From positions 372,001 through 436,000 of the forward strand of contig NZ_OU745391.1 of NCBI RefSeq assembly GCF_916618895.1: a DNA stretch of 64,000 nt. The letters are read 5' to 3'. Below are positions 54,911 to 64,000 of this stretch, in pieces; positions within the stretch are counted from its first letter, which is position 1; every line of letters starts with the position of its first letter. This stretch comes from Pseudoclavibacter sp. Marseille-Q3772. GTDB lineage: Bacteria; Actinomycetota; Actinomycetes; Actinomycetales; Microbacteriaceae. The position numbers were made by a program, and so were the translations under genes. The notes under the pieces are model-generated. The model was not told the DNA's origin. It saw only the letters and a program-made list of their open reading frames with translations, and ran no database searches.

Positions 54911-56182
54911 CTACTCGTCGTTTGCCGCAGCGAGCTGACCACAGGCACCGTCGATCTCTTTGCCGCGGGTATCACGCAACGTTGTGGGGATTCCTTTATC
55001 GCGTAACCGGCTCACGAACTCCTCCATAACTGCCGGTTCGGATGAGGTCCAGATCGAGCCGGGCGTGGGATTCAGCGGAATGGGATTGACATGCACCCAG
55101 CCCCGACCACGCTCATTGAGTTTGTCTGCCAGTAAGTCGGCACGCCAAGCGTGATCGTTCATGTCTTTAATGAGCGCATACTCAATCGACACTCGACGAC
55201 CCGTCTTGTCGAAGTATTCGCGCGCCGCATCCAGGGCCTCGTCAACCTTCCATCGGCTATTCACCGGAATGAGGTCATCACGCAGTTCGTCATCCGGCGC
55301 GTGCAGCGAAAGCGCGAACGTTACTGGGAGCTCCTCGTCGGCAAGTTTCTTGATGGCCGGCACAAGCCCAACCGTCGACACGGTGATTCCGCGAGCCGAC
55401 ATCCCGAGCCCCTCGGGGGCGGGCGCAACCATGCGGTGGACCGTATCCATGACGCGCTTATAGTTCGCCAGTGGCTCACCCATACCCATGAACACAATGT
55501 TGTTCACGCGCTCGGCGACTCCGTCTTCACGCACTCCTCCGAGCTCTCCGGCAGCAATCACGCGGTTCGCCTGTACGACCTGGTCGAGGATTTCTGCGGT
55601 CGATAGGTTGCGGGTGAGCCCGTTCTGGCCAGTTGCGCAGAACGGGCAGTTCATGCCGCAGCCAGCCTGGGAGGAGACACACAGGGTGATTCGCCCCGGG
55701 TACCGCATCAGCACCGACTCAACGAGCACTCCGTCGAAACATTTCCAGAGGAACTTGATGGTGTCGCCGCGATCGGTTTTCAACCGCTTCACTTCGGTGA
55801 GCAGTTTCGGCAGCAGTGCTTCAGAGATCGCTTCTCGGGATGCACCGGGCAGGTCGGTCATCTCCGCCGGGTCATCGGTGTAGTGCGTGAAATAGTGCGT
55901 GGAAAGCTGCTTCGCACGAAACGCTTGGTGTCCGAGTTCCTTCAGCGCATCCTGTCGTTCGGTGAGCGTCATATCGCCGAGGTGTCGTGGTGGCTTGACC
56001 ACCCGTCGGCGCTGCGCGAATTGCAACACCGGACGCCCGTCGGGCCCCATCGGCTGGACCCACCCTTCAGCGGTGGGCTTGACCTGCGGTCGGGATGCGT
56101 CTGGGTTTGCGTCACGGAGGCGGCCACCGATATTGGTGGCGCGCCGTGTCGTGCCGGGTCGGGACGAATTACTTGATTGCAT
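54911..56182 (-). CDS. rlmN: Dual-specificity RNA methyltransferase RlmN
   Basis: The 423-residue radical-SAM enzyme methylates C2 of A2503 in 23S rRNA and A37 in some tRNAs. The cluster cysteines are Cys175, Cys179 and Cys182 ([13 protein letters not shown]), the SAM motif region is FMGMGEPL, and the second conserved Cys is in DGACGQL near the C-terminus. An N-terminal extension of about 60 residues is basic and unconserved. GATAAT 7 bases before ATG 56182 suggests a leaderless mRNA. Confidence 0.95.
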   Translation of the reverse strand: MQSSNSSRPGTTRRATNIGGRLRDANPDASRPQVKPTAEGWVQPMGPDGRPVLQFAQRRRVVKPPRHLGDMTLTERQDALKELGHQAFRAKQLSTHYFTHYTDDPAEMTDLPGASREAISEALLPKLLTEVKRLKTDRGDTIKFLWKCFDGVLVESVLMRYPGRITLCVSSQAGCGMNCPFCATGQNGLTRNLSTAEILDQVVQANRVIAAGELGGVREDGVAERVNNIVFMGMGEPLANYKRVMDTVHRMVAPAPEGLGMSARGITVSTVGLVPAIKKLADEELPVTFALSLHAPDDELRDDLIPVNSRWKVDEALDAAREYFDKTGRRVSIEYALIKDMNDHAWRADLLADKLNERGRGWVHVNPIPLNPTPGSIWTSSEPAVMEEFVSRLRDKGIPTTLRDTRGKEIDGACGQLAAANDE

Positions 56183-56189
56183 CCCTGCG

Positions 56190-56195
56190 ATTATC
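56190..56195 (-). promoter_or_regulatory. Predicted leaderless -10 (GATAAT) of rlmN
   Basis: GATAAT on the minus strand, close to consensus, ends 7 bases before ATG 56182. It overlaps the lipoprotein gene's stop region. Confidence 0.4.
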
Positions 56196-56197
56196 CC

Positions 56198-57424
56198 TTA
56201 TTTGCCTTTTGGTAGCACGATCTGTGTGCCGTCCTCCGAATAGTCATCAATGACGAGGTAGCCGTCGAGTTGCTTGATATCCGAATCCATAACGCCGGGC
56301 ATCTCGAAGATCCTGCCCTTACCGACGCTCCAGAAGAACGAGTTTTCTGCGCCGGTTTCCTGAAGTACAAAGGTTTTCCCGGAGCCGGTTGCTGCCTGCG
56401 GTCCGCTCAGACTGTTTACTCCGTCAATTGTTTCGCCGGTTTGGGTTTCCCGCCAATCGCCGTCATGCGTGTGCGCGACAACCTTCCCCTCACGATTGAT
56501 CACAAACGAATGTGCATTGTTGAACCCCTGGTCGAGTTCCGCGAGCGGAACGGTCGCGCCCTCTCGATCAGATGGGTAATACAGACGCGTAGCTTCGCCC
56601 TCAATGTTGACCGGTTTGCCATCAAAGCGCGCGCCCGGACCGTCAGGATAGGAGTAATACCCGTCACTGGCCCACACGTGATCCCGTGAAGAGGTGCGCA
56701 CCTTTGCCTCAACAACTTTCCGCCCGGTTTCAACGTCGAAGGCGACCCCTTCAGACTCAGTGGTACACCCGACATATTTCTTGACCAGGAGGCAGTTCGG
56801 GGTGGTCGTTACAAGGCTGTCTTCCCACTGCACGTTGTTGTCTCTCATTGACACCACGAAGGTGCTCGCTGCGAAGTCGGCAACGACGATCACGCTGCCC
56901 CGTTTAATCCCGACTCCGGTCACCGCGTTGAGCTTAGGCTTTCCGGGGAGCTTATACGAGACAAGTTCACCCGATTTCACATCCAAGGTCGCAAACTCCG
57001 CTTCCTGTGACTGATAGGAAAGAACGAACGCTTTCCCGTCCACAATTCCGCTATTCGCAGTGCAGGACATACCTTTAAATGAACGAACTTCTTTGCTCGA
57101 CCGGATGTCGATAAGTCTGACCTCACCGCCGTCGGCTTCTGCACCAACGTTGAATCCGACCACGGCGATGTCATCTTGCACCGCGCACAGGGATGCTGGT
57201 AACCCGTCGTCGACCGGAACCTTCCATAGTTTTTCTTCCGCCCCGTTGTCATAGTCGTCCATGAGCCAGGCATCCCGCGGAGCGGTAACCGAAAAGTGCA
57301 ATGCACGAATCTCTTCGCTTCGGTCGGGGTTAAGTAGTCCCTCGACCATTTGGCAGCCGCTGAGCGCGAATGTGCCTAAAGCGGCAACTACACCCACTGA
57401 AACTCGACGCGTTAGTGACACCAT
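56198..57424 (-). CDS. Putative lipoprotein with beta-propeller-like repeats
   Basis: The 408-residue protein has a signal peptide with lipobox LSGC (lipidated Cys24), then a Thr/Val/Gly-rich extracellular domain with repeated strand pairs (VEVKV..., GVAFDVETGRKVVEAK, LVSYKLPGKP) like PQQ/WD-type propellers. I do not recognise the family. It should be anchored outside the membrane, perhaps as a binding or sensor protein. AAGGG lies 9 bases before ATG 57424. It lies between uvrB and rlmN with no functional link evident. Confidence 0.75.
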   Translation of the reverse strand: MVSLTRRVSVGVVAALGTFALSGCQMVEGLLNPDRSEEIRALHFSVTAPRDAWLMDDYDNGAEEKLWKVPVDDGLPASLCAVQDDIAVVGFNVGAEADGGEVRLIDIRSSKEVRSFKGMSCTANSGIVDGKAFVLSYQSQEAEFATLDVKSGELVSYKLPGKPKLNAVTGVGIKRGSVIVVADFAASTFVVSMRDNNVQWEDSLVTTTPNCLLVKKYVGCTTESEGVAFDVETGRKVVEAKVRTSSRDHVWASDGYYSYPDGPGARFDGKPVNIEGEATRLYYPSDREGATVPLAELDQGFNNAHSFVINREGKVVAHTHDGDWRETQTGETIDGVNSLSGPQAATGSGKTFVLQETGAENSFFWSVGKGRIFEMPGVMDSDIKQLDGYLVIDDYSEDGTQIVLPKGK

Positions 57425-57578
57425 CTCTGCAGCCCTTCATGTAGGACGCGCAGGACCTGGTTGGGCGGTCATGCGCACCATCATCACCATCGATAATCAA
57501 TGAGATGATCATATTGCGCGCGTGCTTGTTTTGCCATCACACGCAAGGAGTATTTGCGCGTCGTACTACCCGCTGGAT

Positions 57579-59645
57579 CTACGCGTGACCGGCACGCTCC
57601 ATTGACCGCAATTCCTGTTTCAAATCGGCCAGTTCGTCTCGCAGGCGTGCGGCCAATTCAAATTTGAGTTCGGATGCGGCCGCAAGCATTTGGTCGTTCA
57701 GGTCGGCGATCATGGTCTCGAGCTGCTGCGCTCCGGCAGCGGCAATACCTTCACGGCGCAGGTTTGGGGCCGCCGATCGACGCTCGTCGTGGGCTTCACC
57801 CAATAGCGCCTCGGTGTCTTTGCCCTCGCGGATAAGCATCGCGGTGATGTCGTTGATTTTCTTGCGCAGCGGCTTCGGGTCGATCCCGTGTTCTTCGTTG
57901 TAGGCGATCTGTTTCGCGCGGCGCCGCTCGGTCTCATCGATAGCGAAGCGCATCGCCTCGGTGACCTTATCGGCGTACATGTGTACTTCGCCGGAGACAT
58001 TACGTGCGGCACGGCCGATGGTCTGGATGAGCGACGTGGATGAGCGCAAAAAGCCCTCTTTATCTGCATCCAGAATCGCAACCAACGAGACTTCCGGTAG
58101 GTCAAGGCCCTCACGCAAGAGGTTGATACCGACAAGCACATCGAACTCGCCCGCGCGCAGCTCACTGAGGAGCTCGACTCGACGCAGCGTGTCAACATCC
58201 GAGTGCAGATAGCGCACACGAACACCGTGTTCGCCGAGGAAGTCAGTGAGATCCTCCGCCATTCGTTTGGTGAGGGTGGTCACCAGAACCCGCTCGTCTC
58301 GCTCCACCCGGGCGCGTACCTCTTCTAAGAGGTCATCAATTTGCCCCTCGGTCGGTTTCACCACAATCTTGGGATCAACCAAACCGGTCGGGCGAATAAT
58401 CTGTTCGACCACACCGTCGGCACGTGCGAGCTCATACTTACCCGGGGTCGCCGACAGATACACAGTTTGCCCGATACGCTCGGTGAATTCGTCCCATCGC
58501 AGCGGCCGGTTATCCAGCGCCGAAGGCAGTCGGAAGCCATGCTCGACAAGTGTGCGTTTGCGGGACGCATCCCCCTCGTACATGGCGCCGATTTGCGGCA
58601 CAGTCACGTGTGACTCGTCGATGATAAGCAGGAAGTCATCGGGGAAATAGTCGAGCAAGCAGTGGGGCGGCTCCCCCGGCTTACGACCGTCAATATGCAT
58701 GGAATAGTTCTCGATACCCGAGGTGAAGCCAATCTGTTCCATCATCTCGAGATCGAACGTCGTGCGCATCTCCAGTCGCTGTGCTTCTAGGAGCTTGTTC
58801 TGCTCGCGCAGCTGAGCGAGCCGTTCGCGGAGCTCGTTTCGGATTCCGTCCATCGCCCGGTGCATGACATCGGTACTGGCGACATAGTGAGATGCGGGAA
58901 AGACACTCACGGAGTCGGCTTCGCTAACCACATCACCGGTGAGCGGATTCAGCATGGAGATCGCATCCACCTCATCACCGAAGAATTCGATACGCACCGC
59001 GAGTTCTTCATACACGGGAATGATCTCGATCGTGTCGCCGCGCACGCGAAATGTGCCGCGTTGGAAGGCAACGTCATTGCGGCTGTATTGCATCGATACG
59101 AAGCGACGAATGAGTTCTTCGCGGCTGATCATATCGCCGACGTGCAGAGCAACCATCGACGAGAAATACTCCTCGGGTTTTCCCAAACCGTAGATGCACG
59201 AAACCGTGGACACCACCACCACATCGCGCCGCGAGAGCAGGGAGTTGGTTGTGGAGTGACGCAGACGTTCGACCTCTTCATTAATTGAGGAGTCTTTCTC
59301 AATGAAGGTATCGGTCTGCGGTACGTAGGCTTCCGGCTGGTAGTAGTCGTAATACGACACGAAGTATTCGACGGCGTTGTTCGGCAGCAATTGTCGAAAT
59401 TCGTTTGCCAGTTGCGCCGCGAGCGTTTTGTTATGTGCGAGTACCAGTGTGGGACGCTGCACCTGCTCCACGAGCCATGCCGCAGTTGCTGACTTACCCG
59501 TACCGGTGGCACCGAGCAATACAACATCGGTTTCTCCGGCGTTGATCCGCTTGGCGAGCTCGGCGATCGCTTGCGGCTGGTCACCGGCAGGCTCATATTC
59601 ACTGACGACCTCGAACGGACGCACGGCACGAGTGGGTTCGATCAT
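57579..59645 (-). CDS. uvrB: Excinuclease ABC subunit UvrB
   Basis: The 688-residue helicase-like protein verifies lesions with UvrA and loads UvrC. Walker A is GATGTGKS (45-52), the beta-hairpin region is [20 protein letters not shown], a helicase motif VI is QTIGRAARN, and the UVR motif ends the protein (about 640-680). TAGCCT 6 bases before ATG 59645 suggests a leaderless mRNA. It is separated from uvrA by 2.7 kb containing rlmN and the lipoprotein gene. Confidence 0.97.
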   Translation of the reverse strand: MIEPTRAVRPFEVVSEYEPAGDQPQAIAELAKRINAGETDVVLLGATGTGKSATAAWLVEQVQRPTLVLAHNKTLAAQLANEFRQLLPNNAVEYFVSYYDYYQPEAYVPQTDTFIEKDSSINEEVERLRHSTTNSLLSRRDVVVVSTVSCIYGLGKPEEYFSSMVALHVGDMISREELIRRFVSMQYSRNDVAFQRGTFRVRGDTIEIIPVYEELAVRIEFFGDEVDAISMLNPLTGDVVSEADSVSVFPASHYVASTDVMHRAMDGIRNELRERLAQLREQNKLLEAQRLEMRTTFDLEMMEQIGFTSGIENYSMHIDGRKPGEPPHCLLDYFPDDFLLIIDESHVTVPQIGAMYEGDASRKRTLVEHGFRLPSALDNRPLRWDEFTERIGQTVYLSATPGKYELARADGVVEQIIRPTGLVDPKIVVKPTEGQIDDLLEEVRARVERDERVLVTTLTKRMAEDLTDFLGEHGVRVRYLHSDVDTLRRVELLSELRAGEFDVLVGINLLREGLDLPEVSLVAILDADKEGFLRSSTSLIQTIGRAARNVSGEVHMYADKVTEAMRFAIDETERRRAKQIAYNEEHGIDPKPLRKKINDITAMLIREGKDTEALLGEAHDERRSAAPNLRREGIAAAGAQQLETMIADLNDQMLAAASELKFELAARLRDELADLKQELRSMERAGHA

Positions 59646-59651
59646 TCCCCC

Positions 59652-59657
59652 AGGCTA
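59652..59657 (-). promoter_or_regulatory. Predicted leaderless -10 (TAGCCT) of uvrB
   Basis: TAGCCT ends 6 bases before ATG 59645. The GGGGG in the gap abuts the ATG too closely to be a ribosome binding site. Confidence 0.5.
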
Positions 59658-59713
59658 CGCGCCGCGTATGGGAGAAATGATCAGTAAGCGAGAATCTCGG
59701 TAGCATCGACCTC

Positions 59714-60388
59714 ATGCCCGCAACCCAGGACACCACGATCGCCTATGGGGTACTCACTCGCGATTACTGCCACGAAATCGAGATCAAACGATCCAGATTT
59801 ATCTGTTACCTCTCACGGGTCGAGTCCACGGCGCAGGCTCGGGATGCCATTGCGCAAGTTCGCGCGGAGCACCGCACCGCGCGTCACCATTGCACAGCGC
59901 ATGTGATTGGCCCCGATCGAATGGAACGGCGATCGAACGACGACGGTGAGCCTTCGGGCACCGCGGGTATGCCCATGCTGGATGCGCTCACGAAGTTTCA
60001 GCGCCCGGGTGCCGATACACCGGACTGTTCCGATCTGGTTGCGGTGGTGGTGCGCTATTTCGGCGGTGTGCTGCTGGGGGCAGGCGGTCTCGTTCACGCG
60101 TATTCGGATGCGGTCTCACAGGCCCTGCAGCGGGCACAGTTCCATACGCGGCGGCGGATGCATCGTTTCTCGCTCCCTGCGCCACATGCGGATGCGGGGC
60201 GATGGGAAAACGAATTGCGTGCCGAGAATGTCACCGTACTCGAAACCCAATACGAGCTAGAGACCGCACGCATCCAACTCGCGATTGTTGATGAGCCGGC
60301 ACAGCACGCCCGCCTACACGAGCGGATCGCAGCGCTCACCGCAGGCTCAGCAACACTAGAGGATGCGGGCGTCGCCTGGGTCGGCTGA
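59714..60388 (+). CDS. YigZ/IMPACT-family protein (UPF0029)
   Basis: The 224-residue protein has the UPF0029 pattern: EIEIKRSRFICYLSRVES, an ARHHCTAHVIG strand, the highly conserved DDGEPSGTAGMPML and VVVRYFGGVLLGAGGLVHAY, then a C-terminal ferredoxin-like region. The eukaryotic relative IMPACT modulates translation control; bacterial YigZ has no settled function. TAGCAT 7 bases before ATG 59714 suggests a leaderless start. It is convergent with coaE. Confidence 0.9.
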   Translation: MPATQDTTIAYGVLTRDYCHEIEIKRSRFICYLSRVESTAQARDAIAQVRAEHRTARHHCTAHVIGPDRMERRSNDDGEPSGTAGMPMLDALTKFQRPGADTPDCSDLVAVVVRYFGGVLLGAGGLVHAYSDAVSQALQRAQFHTRRRMHRFSLPAPHADAGRWENELRAENVTVLETQYELETARIQLAIVDEPAQHARLHERIAALTAGSATLEDAGVAWVG

Positions 60389-60395
60389 CCACCGA

Positions 60396-61073
60396 TTACG
60401 GTTCGACGATGCGTTCTTCTTCGGGGGTGCGCTGCGGCAGCTCGTCGTAGTGCACGTCCTCGCTCGCTGCACCGCCGGTCTCACGCAATCGCGCAAAGAG
60501 CTCATCAACGATTGTGATCGTCTCCGCCATCGGCTGCATGGTATCGATCACTACGTCCGCGATCATGCGGCGTTCCTCGTCACTCACCTGCGCATCAATT
60601 CGGGCCTGGGCTTCAGCTCGGGTCATTCGCCGATCCGCCATCAGCCGCTCTAGTCGTTCCTCAGCCGGCGCATCCGCCACCCAAATCTCGTCGTAATCGT
60701 AATTCGAGCGGTTCTCGGCTAATAGCGGGATGTCATGAACGAAAATCGCGTCCGGGTCTTCTTCACGCACCGTTTCGATCCGACGGTTCGTGACATCGCG
60801 GATCACCGGATGGGTGATGTCGTTCAACGCGCGCAATGCGTCTTCGTCTGCAAACACGATCGCGGCGAGCGCCTTGCGATCAAGCTCACCCGACTCCGTG
60901 ATCACTCCGTCTCCGAAACGCTCTCGGATAGCCCGCAGCACTGGCGAGCCAGCAACAGTGATCTCGCGAGCAATCTCATCCGCATCGATGACCACTGCTC
61001 CAAGCTCACGCAGTCGATTCGCGATCGTTGTTTTCCCGGAAGCAATTCCACCGGTCAATGCGATTGTCGTCAT
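60396..61073 (-). CDS. coaE: Dephospho-CoA kinase
   Basis: The 225-residue P-loop kinase performs the last step of coenzyme A synthesis. Walker A is GGIASGKTT (8-16), and DADEIARE and FVHDIPLLAEN are CoaE-specific. The C-terminal tail (about 200-225) is acidic. GGAGG lies before ATG 61073; the frame opens 18 residues earlier at 61127 but lacks the ribosome binding site. It is divergent from the DUF4126 gene and has a homologue next to rpsA in other actinobacteria. Confidence 0.95.
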   Translation of the reverse strand: MTTIALTGGIASGKTTIANRLRELGAVVIDADEIAREITVAGSPVLRAIRERFGDGVITESGELDRKALAAIVFADEDALRALNDITHPVIRDVTNRRIETVREEDPDAIFVHDIPLLAENRSNYDYDEIWVADAPAEERLERLMADRRMTRAEAQARIDAQVSDEERRMIADVVIDTMQPMAETITIVDELFARLRETGGAASEDVHYDELPQRTPEEERIVEP

Positions 61074-61141
61074 GACGCAACCTCCCTGGTTGGTTACGGC
61101 TTGTACCGTTGAGGTTACTACTCTCACCTGAAGGGACTTAC

Positions 61142-61762
61142 GTGTTCGAACTGCTCACGGGAACCGGATTAGCTGCCGCATCCGGTCTGGGCGCTTTCGC
61201 TCCCCTGCTCGCACTCGGCGGCCTGGACCGATTCACCGACCTGGTGTCATTACCGGAAGGATGGGCATGGCTCGGAAGCGATACGGCGCTGATTCTGCTC
61301 GGGGTACTCACGCTTATCGACATCATTGCCGACAAGATCCCCGCTGTCGACTCCGTTAACGACATCATCCAGACCGTCATCCGCCCCGCATCCGGAGGCA
61401 TCGCTTTCGGCGCCGGTAGCGCCGCAACAACGGTCGCCGTACCCACACCAGACCAGCTGTACAGCACGCAGGTGTGGCTGCCGGTGATCCTCGGCATTGT
61501 CATTGCCCTGGCTAGTCACCTAACGAAATCCAGTACCAGGCTCGCATCCCATGCGGTGTCCGCGGGCGCTGCCGGGCCCGTACTGAGCGCCAGTGAGGAT
61601 GCAATGAGTATTGGCCTGATCGCCGCCGCCATTCTCGCTCCAGTCGCGGTGGTCGTAGTACTGGCCGCACTCATCTACCTCGCAATCACGCTCGGCCGCT
61701 GGTTCGCTCAACGCAAGACCCGCGCACGCGCACAGAACACACTCGCGAACGCATCCAGCTAG
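61142..61762 (+). CDS. DUF4126-family membrane protein
   Basis: The 206-residue protein has about six hydrophobic segments: GLAAASGLGAFAPLLALG near the N-terminus, LGVLTLIDIIADKIPAVDSVND, a Gly/Ala-rich middle and two C-terminal helices. The pattern matches DUF4126, a family without known function. GTG 61142 has GAAGGGA at 7 bases, so I prefer it to TTG 61109. It is a single-gene unit ended by a terminator. Confidence 0.82.
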   Translation: MFELLTGTGLAAASGLGAFAPLLALGGLDRFTDLVSLPEGWAWLGSDTALILLGVLTLIDIIADKIPAVDSVNDIIQTVIRPASGGIAFGAGSAATTVAVPTPDQLYSTQVWLPVILGIVIALASHLTKSSTRLASHAVSAGAAGPVLSASEDAMSIGLIAAAILAPVAVVVVLAALIYLAITLGRWFAQRKTRARAQNTLANASS

Positions 61763-61774
61763 TGCTCTAAACAA

Positions 61775-61813
61775 ATTAGGGCGGCCACCCCAACGGTGAC
61801 CGCCCTAATTTAG
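61775..61813. terminator. Bidirectional terminator between DUF4126 gene and rpsA
   Basis: A perfect 12-bp stem (61775-61786 with 61802-61813, AAATTAGGGCGG) with A/T flanks on both sides lies between the convergent genes. Confidence 0.8.
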
Positions 61814-61822
61814 TAACTCAGA

Positions 61823-63280
61823 TTAGTTACCGGCGAGCTTTTCGCGAAGCGCTGCCAGCGACTCGTCGTCAGCAAGCGTTCCGAGGCTGTCGTCCGACTC
61901 GCTCGAGAACGACGAAGCCGGGGCCGGCTGCTGCTCGGGAGCGTCTGCTGCGGCAGCCTGAGCGGCGCGCACCTGCTCCTTGTGAGCTTCCCAACGCGAC
62001 TGAGCCTGAGCGTACTCCTGCTCCCATGCCTCGCGCTGCGCCTCGAAGCCTTCCATCCACTCGTTGGTGTCCGGGTTGAAGCCCTCGGGGTACTTGTAGT
62101 TGCCCTGCTCGTCGTACTCGGCAAGCATTCCGTAGGTAGCCGGGTCGAACTCGGTGCCGTCCGGGTCGACACCCTCGTTTGCCTGCTTGAGCGACAGCGA
62201 AATGCGGCGACGCTCGAGGTCGATGTCGATGATCTTGACGAACAGTTCGTCACCAACAGAAACCACCTGGTCAGCAGTCTCGATGTGCTGGTGCGAAAGC
62301 TCGGAGATGTGTACGAGGCCCTCGATGCCGTCGGCAACGCGCAGGAACGCACCAAACGGAACCAGCTTGGTGACCTTGCCAAGCACAATCTGGCCGATTG
62401 CGTGGGTACGGGCAAGCACCTGCCACGGGTCTTCCTGAGTTGCCTTCAGCGAGAGAGATACGCGCTCGCGGTCCATGTCAACCTCGAGCACCTCAACGGT
62501 GACTTCCTGGCCAACCTCGACAACTTCCGAAGCGTGGTCGATGTGCTTCCAGCTGAGCTCGGAGACGTGGACGAGACCGTCAACACCGCCGAGGTCAACG
62601 AACGCACCGAAGTTAACGATCGAGGAGACGACACCCTTGCGAACCTGACCCTTCTGGAGCTCGTTGAGGAAGTTCGCGCGAGTTTCGGACTGGGTCTGTT
62701 CGAGCAGAGCACGACGCGAAAGCACAACATTGTTGCGGTTCTTGTCAAGCTCAAGAATCTTGGCTTCGATCTCCTGCCCCAGGTACGGGGTGAGGTCGCG
62801 AACACGACGGAGCTCGATCAGGGATGCGGGCAGGAAGCCGCGCAGGCCGATGTCAACGATGAGACCACCCTTGACAACCTCGATGACGGTACCGGTAACG
62901 ACGCCGTCGTCTTCCTTGATCTTCTCAACGTCGCCCCAGGCGCGCTCGTACTGTGCGCGCTTCTTCGACAGGAGCAGGCGACCTTCCTTGTCTTCCTTCT
63001 GGATGACAAGTGCCTCGACCGCGTCACCGATCTCGACAACTTCATTGGGGTCGACATCGTGCTTGATCGAAAGTTCACGAGAGGGGATGACACCCTCGGT
63101 CTTGTAACCAACGTCGAGCAGTACCTCGTCGCGGTCAATTCGAACGACGGTACCCGAGATCAGGTCGCCGTCGTTGAAGTACTTCATGGTCTCTTCGACC
63201 GCGGCGAGGAAGTCCTCTGCAGAGCCAATGTCGTTTACGGCGATCTGCGATTTAGCCGATTCGGTCGTGGTGTTTGTCAT
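61823..63280 (-). CDS. rpsA: 30S ribosomal protein S1
   Basis: The 485-residue RNA-binding protein has four S1 domains (about 37-110, 128-193, 212-282 and 299-370; e.g. GTVVRIDRDEVLLDVG, GFLPASLIELR, FGAFVDLGGVDGLVHVSEL, FGAFLRVADGIEGLVHISEL). A charged, Gln/Ala/Ser-rich C-terminal tail follows, typical of actinobacterial S1. Codon use is strongly biased as expected for an abundant protein. ATG 63280 lies about 90 bases after a predicted promoter (63368-63397). In this group S1 may be less tied to mRNAs because many are leaderless. Confidence 0.96.
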   Translation of the reverse strand: MTNTTTESAKSQIAVNDIGSAEDFLAAVEETMKYFNDGDLISGTVVRIDRDEVLLDVGYKTEGVIPSRELSIKHDVDPNEVVEIGDAVEALVIQKEDKEGRLLLSKKRAQYERAWGDVEKIKEDDGVVTGTVIEVVKGGLIVDIGLRGFLPASLIELRRVRDLTPYLGQEIEAKILELDKNRNNVVLSRRALLEQTQSETRANFLNELQKGQVRKGVVSSIVNFGAFVDLGGVDGLVHVSELSWKHIDHASEVVEVGQEVTVEVLEVDMDRERVSLSLKATQEDPWQVLARTHAIGQIVLGKVTKLVPFGAFLRVADGIEGLVHISELSHQHIETADQVVSVGDELFVKIIDIDLERRRISLSLKQANEGVDPDGTEFDPATYGMLAEYDEQGNYKYPEGFNPDTNEWMEGFEAQREAWEQEYAQAQSRWEAHKEQVRAAQAAAADAPEQQPAPASSFSSESDDSLGTLADDESLAALREKLAGN

Positions 63281-63367
63281 GTAGGTCGTGCTCCAGTTTG
63301 GAAGTGATGGTCGGCCTGAACGGACCGAATACCCTATGGATATGTCGGTGATGTCCGCTTAGGGATA

Positions 63368-63397
63368 CGGATAGAAATGCACAAAAATGCCTGACAA
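63368..63397 (-). promoter_or_regulatory. Candidate rpsA promoter
   Basis: On the minus strand TTGTCA (63392-63397) and TATCCG (63368-63373) are 18 bases apart, giving a leader of about 80 bases. The 176-base gap has no other feature. Confidence 0.4.
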
Positions 63398-63456
63398 GCC
63401 TACCCTGTACCGGCGGCTCGCCGCAAACCCCGTCACCCCATCCCGAAACCACGTAA

Positions 63457-63864
63457 CTATGCCGGTTCGTTCATGAGCTTTGAACGAATGAGGAAGCGTT
63501 TACCCAGTGGCGCCTCGAGCGAGAAACCGGCGCCGCGCCCCGCTATCGCGTCGAGGATGAGCGCAGTGTGTCGCCAATACTCAAACTGTTCGCGCGACAT
63601 CCAAAACTCTACTTCCGGTACCGCTGCTTGCTGATCATCGCGGAGCTCGAACCGCCCAAGCAGCACATCAGCATCGCCGGTCATGAACTCCCCCGCCGGA
63701 TAGCACATGGGCGCGGAACCATCGCAGCATCCCCCGGATTGGTGAAACATCACCGGCCCGTGCCTGCGGATGACCTCCAGCACGAGGGACCGCGCCGCTT
63801 CGGTCATCGAAACCCGTGCGTCTGATTCTCCGGGAATACACGGTTTGGCGGCATAGTCAGTCAT
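63457..63864 (-). CDS. DUF779-family protein next to aldehyde dehydrogenase
   Basis: The 135-residue protein has the DUF779 core HQSGGCCDGSAPMC with His41, Cys46, Cys47 and Cys54 (possible metal binding). The family is regularly encoded just downstream of NAD-dependent aldehyde dehydrogenases in actinobacteria and proteobacteria, and the end of such an enzyme is seen at the right edge of the window. GGGGGAG precedes ATG 63864; the extra 17 residues of the longer frame are not family-like. Its biochemical role is not known. Confidence 0.85.
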   Translation of the reverse strand: MTDYAAKPCIPGESDARVSMTEAARSLVLEVIRRHGPVMFHQSGGCCDGSAPMCYPAGEFMTGDADVLLGRFELRDDQQAAVPEVEFWMSREQFEYWRHTALILDAIAGRGAGFSLEAPLGKRFLIRSKLMNEPA

Positions 63865-63900
63865 TGCGCTCCCCCTCTTGCGCTTATCGGGATGGGTCCG

Positions 63901-63934
63901 GCGGCCGGGTAACACCTAAATGCCACCCGGCCGC
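63901..63934 (-). terminator. Hairpin between the aldehyde dehydrogenase gene and DUF779
   Basis: GCGGCCGGGT pairs with ACCCGGCCGC (63901-63910 with 63925-63934), a perfect 10-bp stem. It may end or attenuate transcription between the two minus-strand genes. Confidence 0.5.
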
Positions 63935-63952
63935 GACACGGCCCGGATGTTG

Positions 63953-64000
63953 TTAGAAGAATCCGAGCGCCGAGTTGCTGTAGCTCACCAGCAGGTTCTT
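63953..64000 (-). CDS. Aldehyde dehydrogenase, C-terminal end only
   Basis: The last 15 codons before a TAA read KNLLVSYSNSALGFF, the typical C-terminus of NAD-dependent aldehyde dehydrogenases of the ExaC/AldA group. The rest lies outside the window. The adjacent DUF779 gene supports this call. Substrate preference cannot be judged. Confidence 0.75.
   Translation of the reverse strand, partial: KNLLVSYSNSALGFF

Noticed and set aside
61982..63307. 441-codon open frame on the plus strand opposite rpsA
   Set aside because: It is the antisense of the biased codons of rpsA, has no family features and no promoter; the S1 domains on the minus strand are unmistakable.

Overview
The window looks like a stretch of core chromosome from a high-GC Gram-positive (Actinobacteria), most like Microbacteriaceae or a close relative. 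The evidence is the actinobacterial gene set (whiA, opcA, the SURF1/DUF3099 cluster, a single-chain glycogen synthase divergent from glgC, the actinobacterial type of pgi), the gene order uvrB-uvrA-uvrC-rapZ-whiA followed by gap-pgk-tpiA-secG, frequent GTG starts, and many leaderless-type promoters. I cannot name the genus from sequence alone. I see no prophage, insertion sequence, CRISPR array, rRNA or tRNA.

Layout. 1-4.5 kb (minus): a truncated SF2 helicase, an acyl-CoA-dehydrogenase-like flavoprotein, a SpoU rRNA/tRNA methyltransferase and an alpha/beta hydrolase. 4.5-13 kb: trehalose synthase coupled to a DnaQ-like exonuclease, an MFS exporter, ribosomal protein L31 type B, an orphan ABC ATPase, divergent glgA/glgC, and serB. 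13-19.4 kb: a Q-rich membrane protein, fabG, DUF3099, a small putative zinc protein, SURF1, glutaminase and an ABC-F ATPase. 19.5-27.7 kb: the most accessory-looking part, with a hydantoinase/oxoprolinase-type hyuA-hyuB pair divergent from a PucR regulator, a DMT exporter, and a TetR regulator facing bioY across a perfect operator that matches the BioQ consensus as I remember it. 27.7-36 kb: SUF iron-sulfur assembly genes (sufB, sufD, Rieske protein, sufC, sufT), the haem A and haem O synthases, and an atypical pyruvate kinase. 36.3-44.5 kb: a pentose-phosphate operon tkt-tal-pgi-zwf-opcA-pgl. 44.5-48 kb (minus): gap-pgk-tpiA, then secG. 48-59.6 kb (minus): uvrB, a lipoprotein, rlmN, uvrA, uvrC, rapZ, whiA. 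59.7-64 kb: a YigZ protein, coaE, DUF4126, rpsA, DUF779 and the last codons of an aldehyde dehydrogenase.

How it fits together. Carbon flow dominates: glycolysis (pgi, tpiA, gap, pgk, a pyruvate-kinase-like enzyme), the pentose-phosphate pathway, and glycogen/trehalose storage (glgC, glgA, treS). Cytochrome oxidase maturation (SURF1, CtaA, CtaB) and Fe-S assembly (SUF) supply respiration. Nucleotide excision repair is complete (UvrA, UvrB, UvrC).

Main points for a second look: the BioQ-like operator; a recurring -10 element TAGNCT that often sits 6-7 bases before a start codon (leaderless transcripts); a pyruvate kinase homologue with an N-terminal extension, no C-terminal domain and altered cation-site residues; a 13-bp palindrome between the divergent sufB and ctaA genes; loss of yvcK between rapZ and whiA; a SUF locus without sufS/sufU; and a roughly five-fold over-represented hexamer GGATGC/GCATCC.
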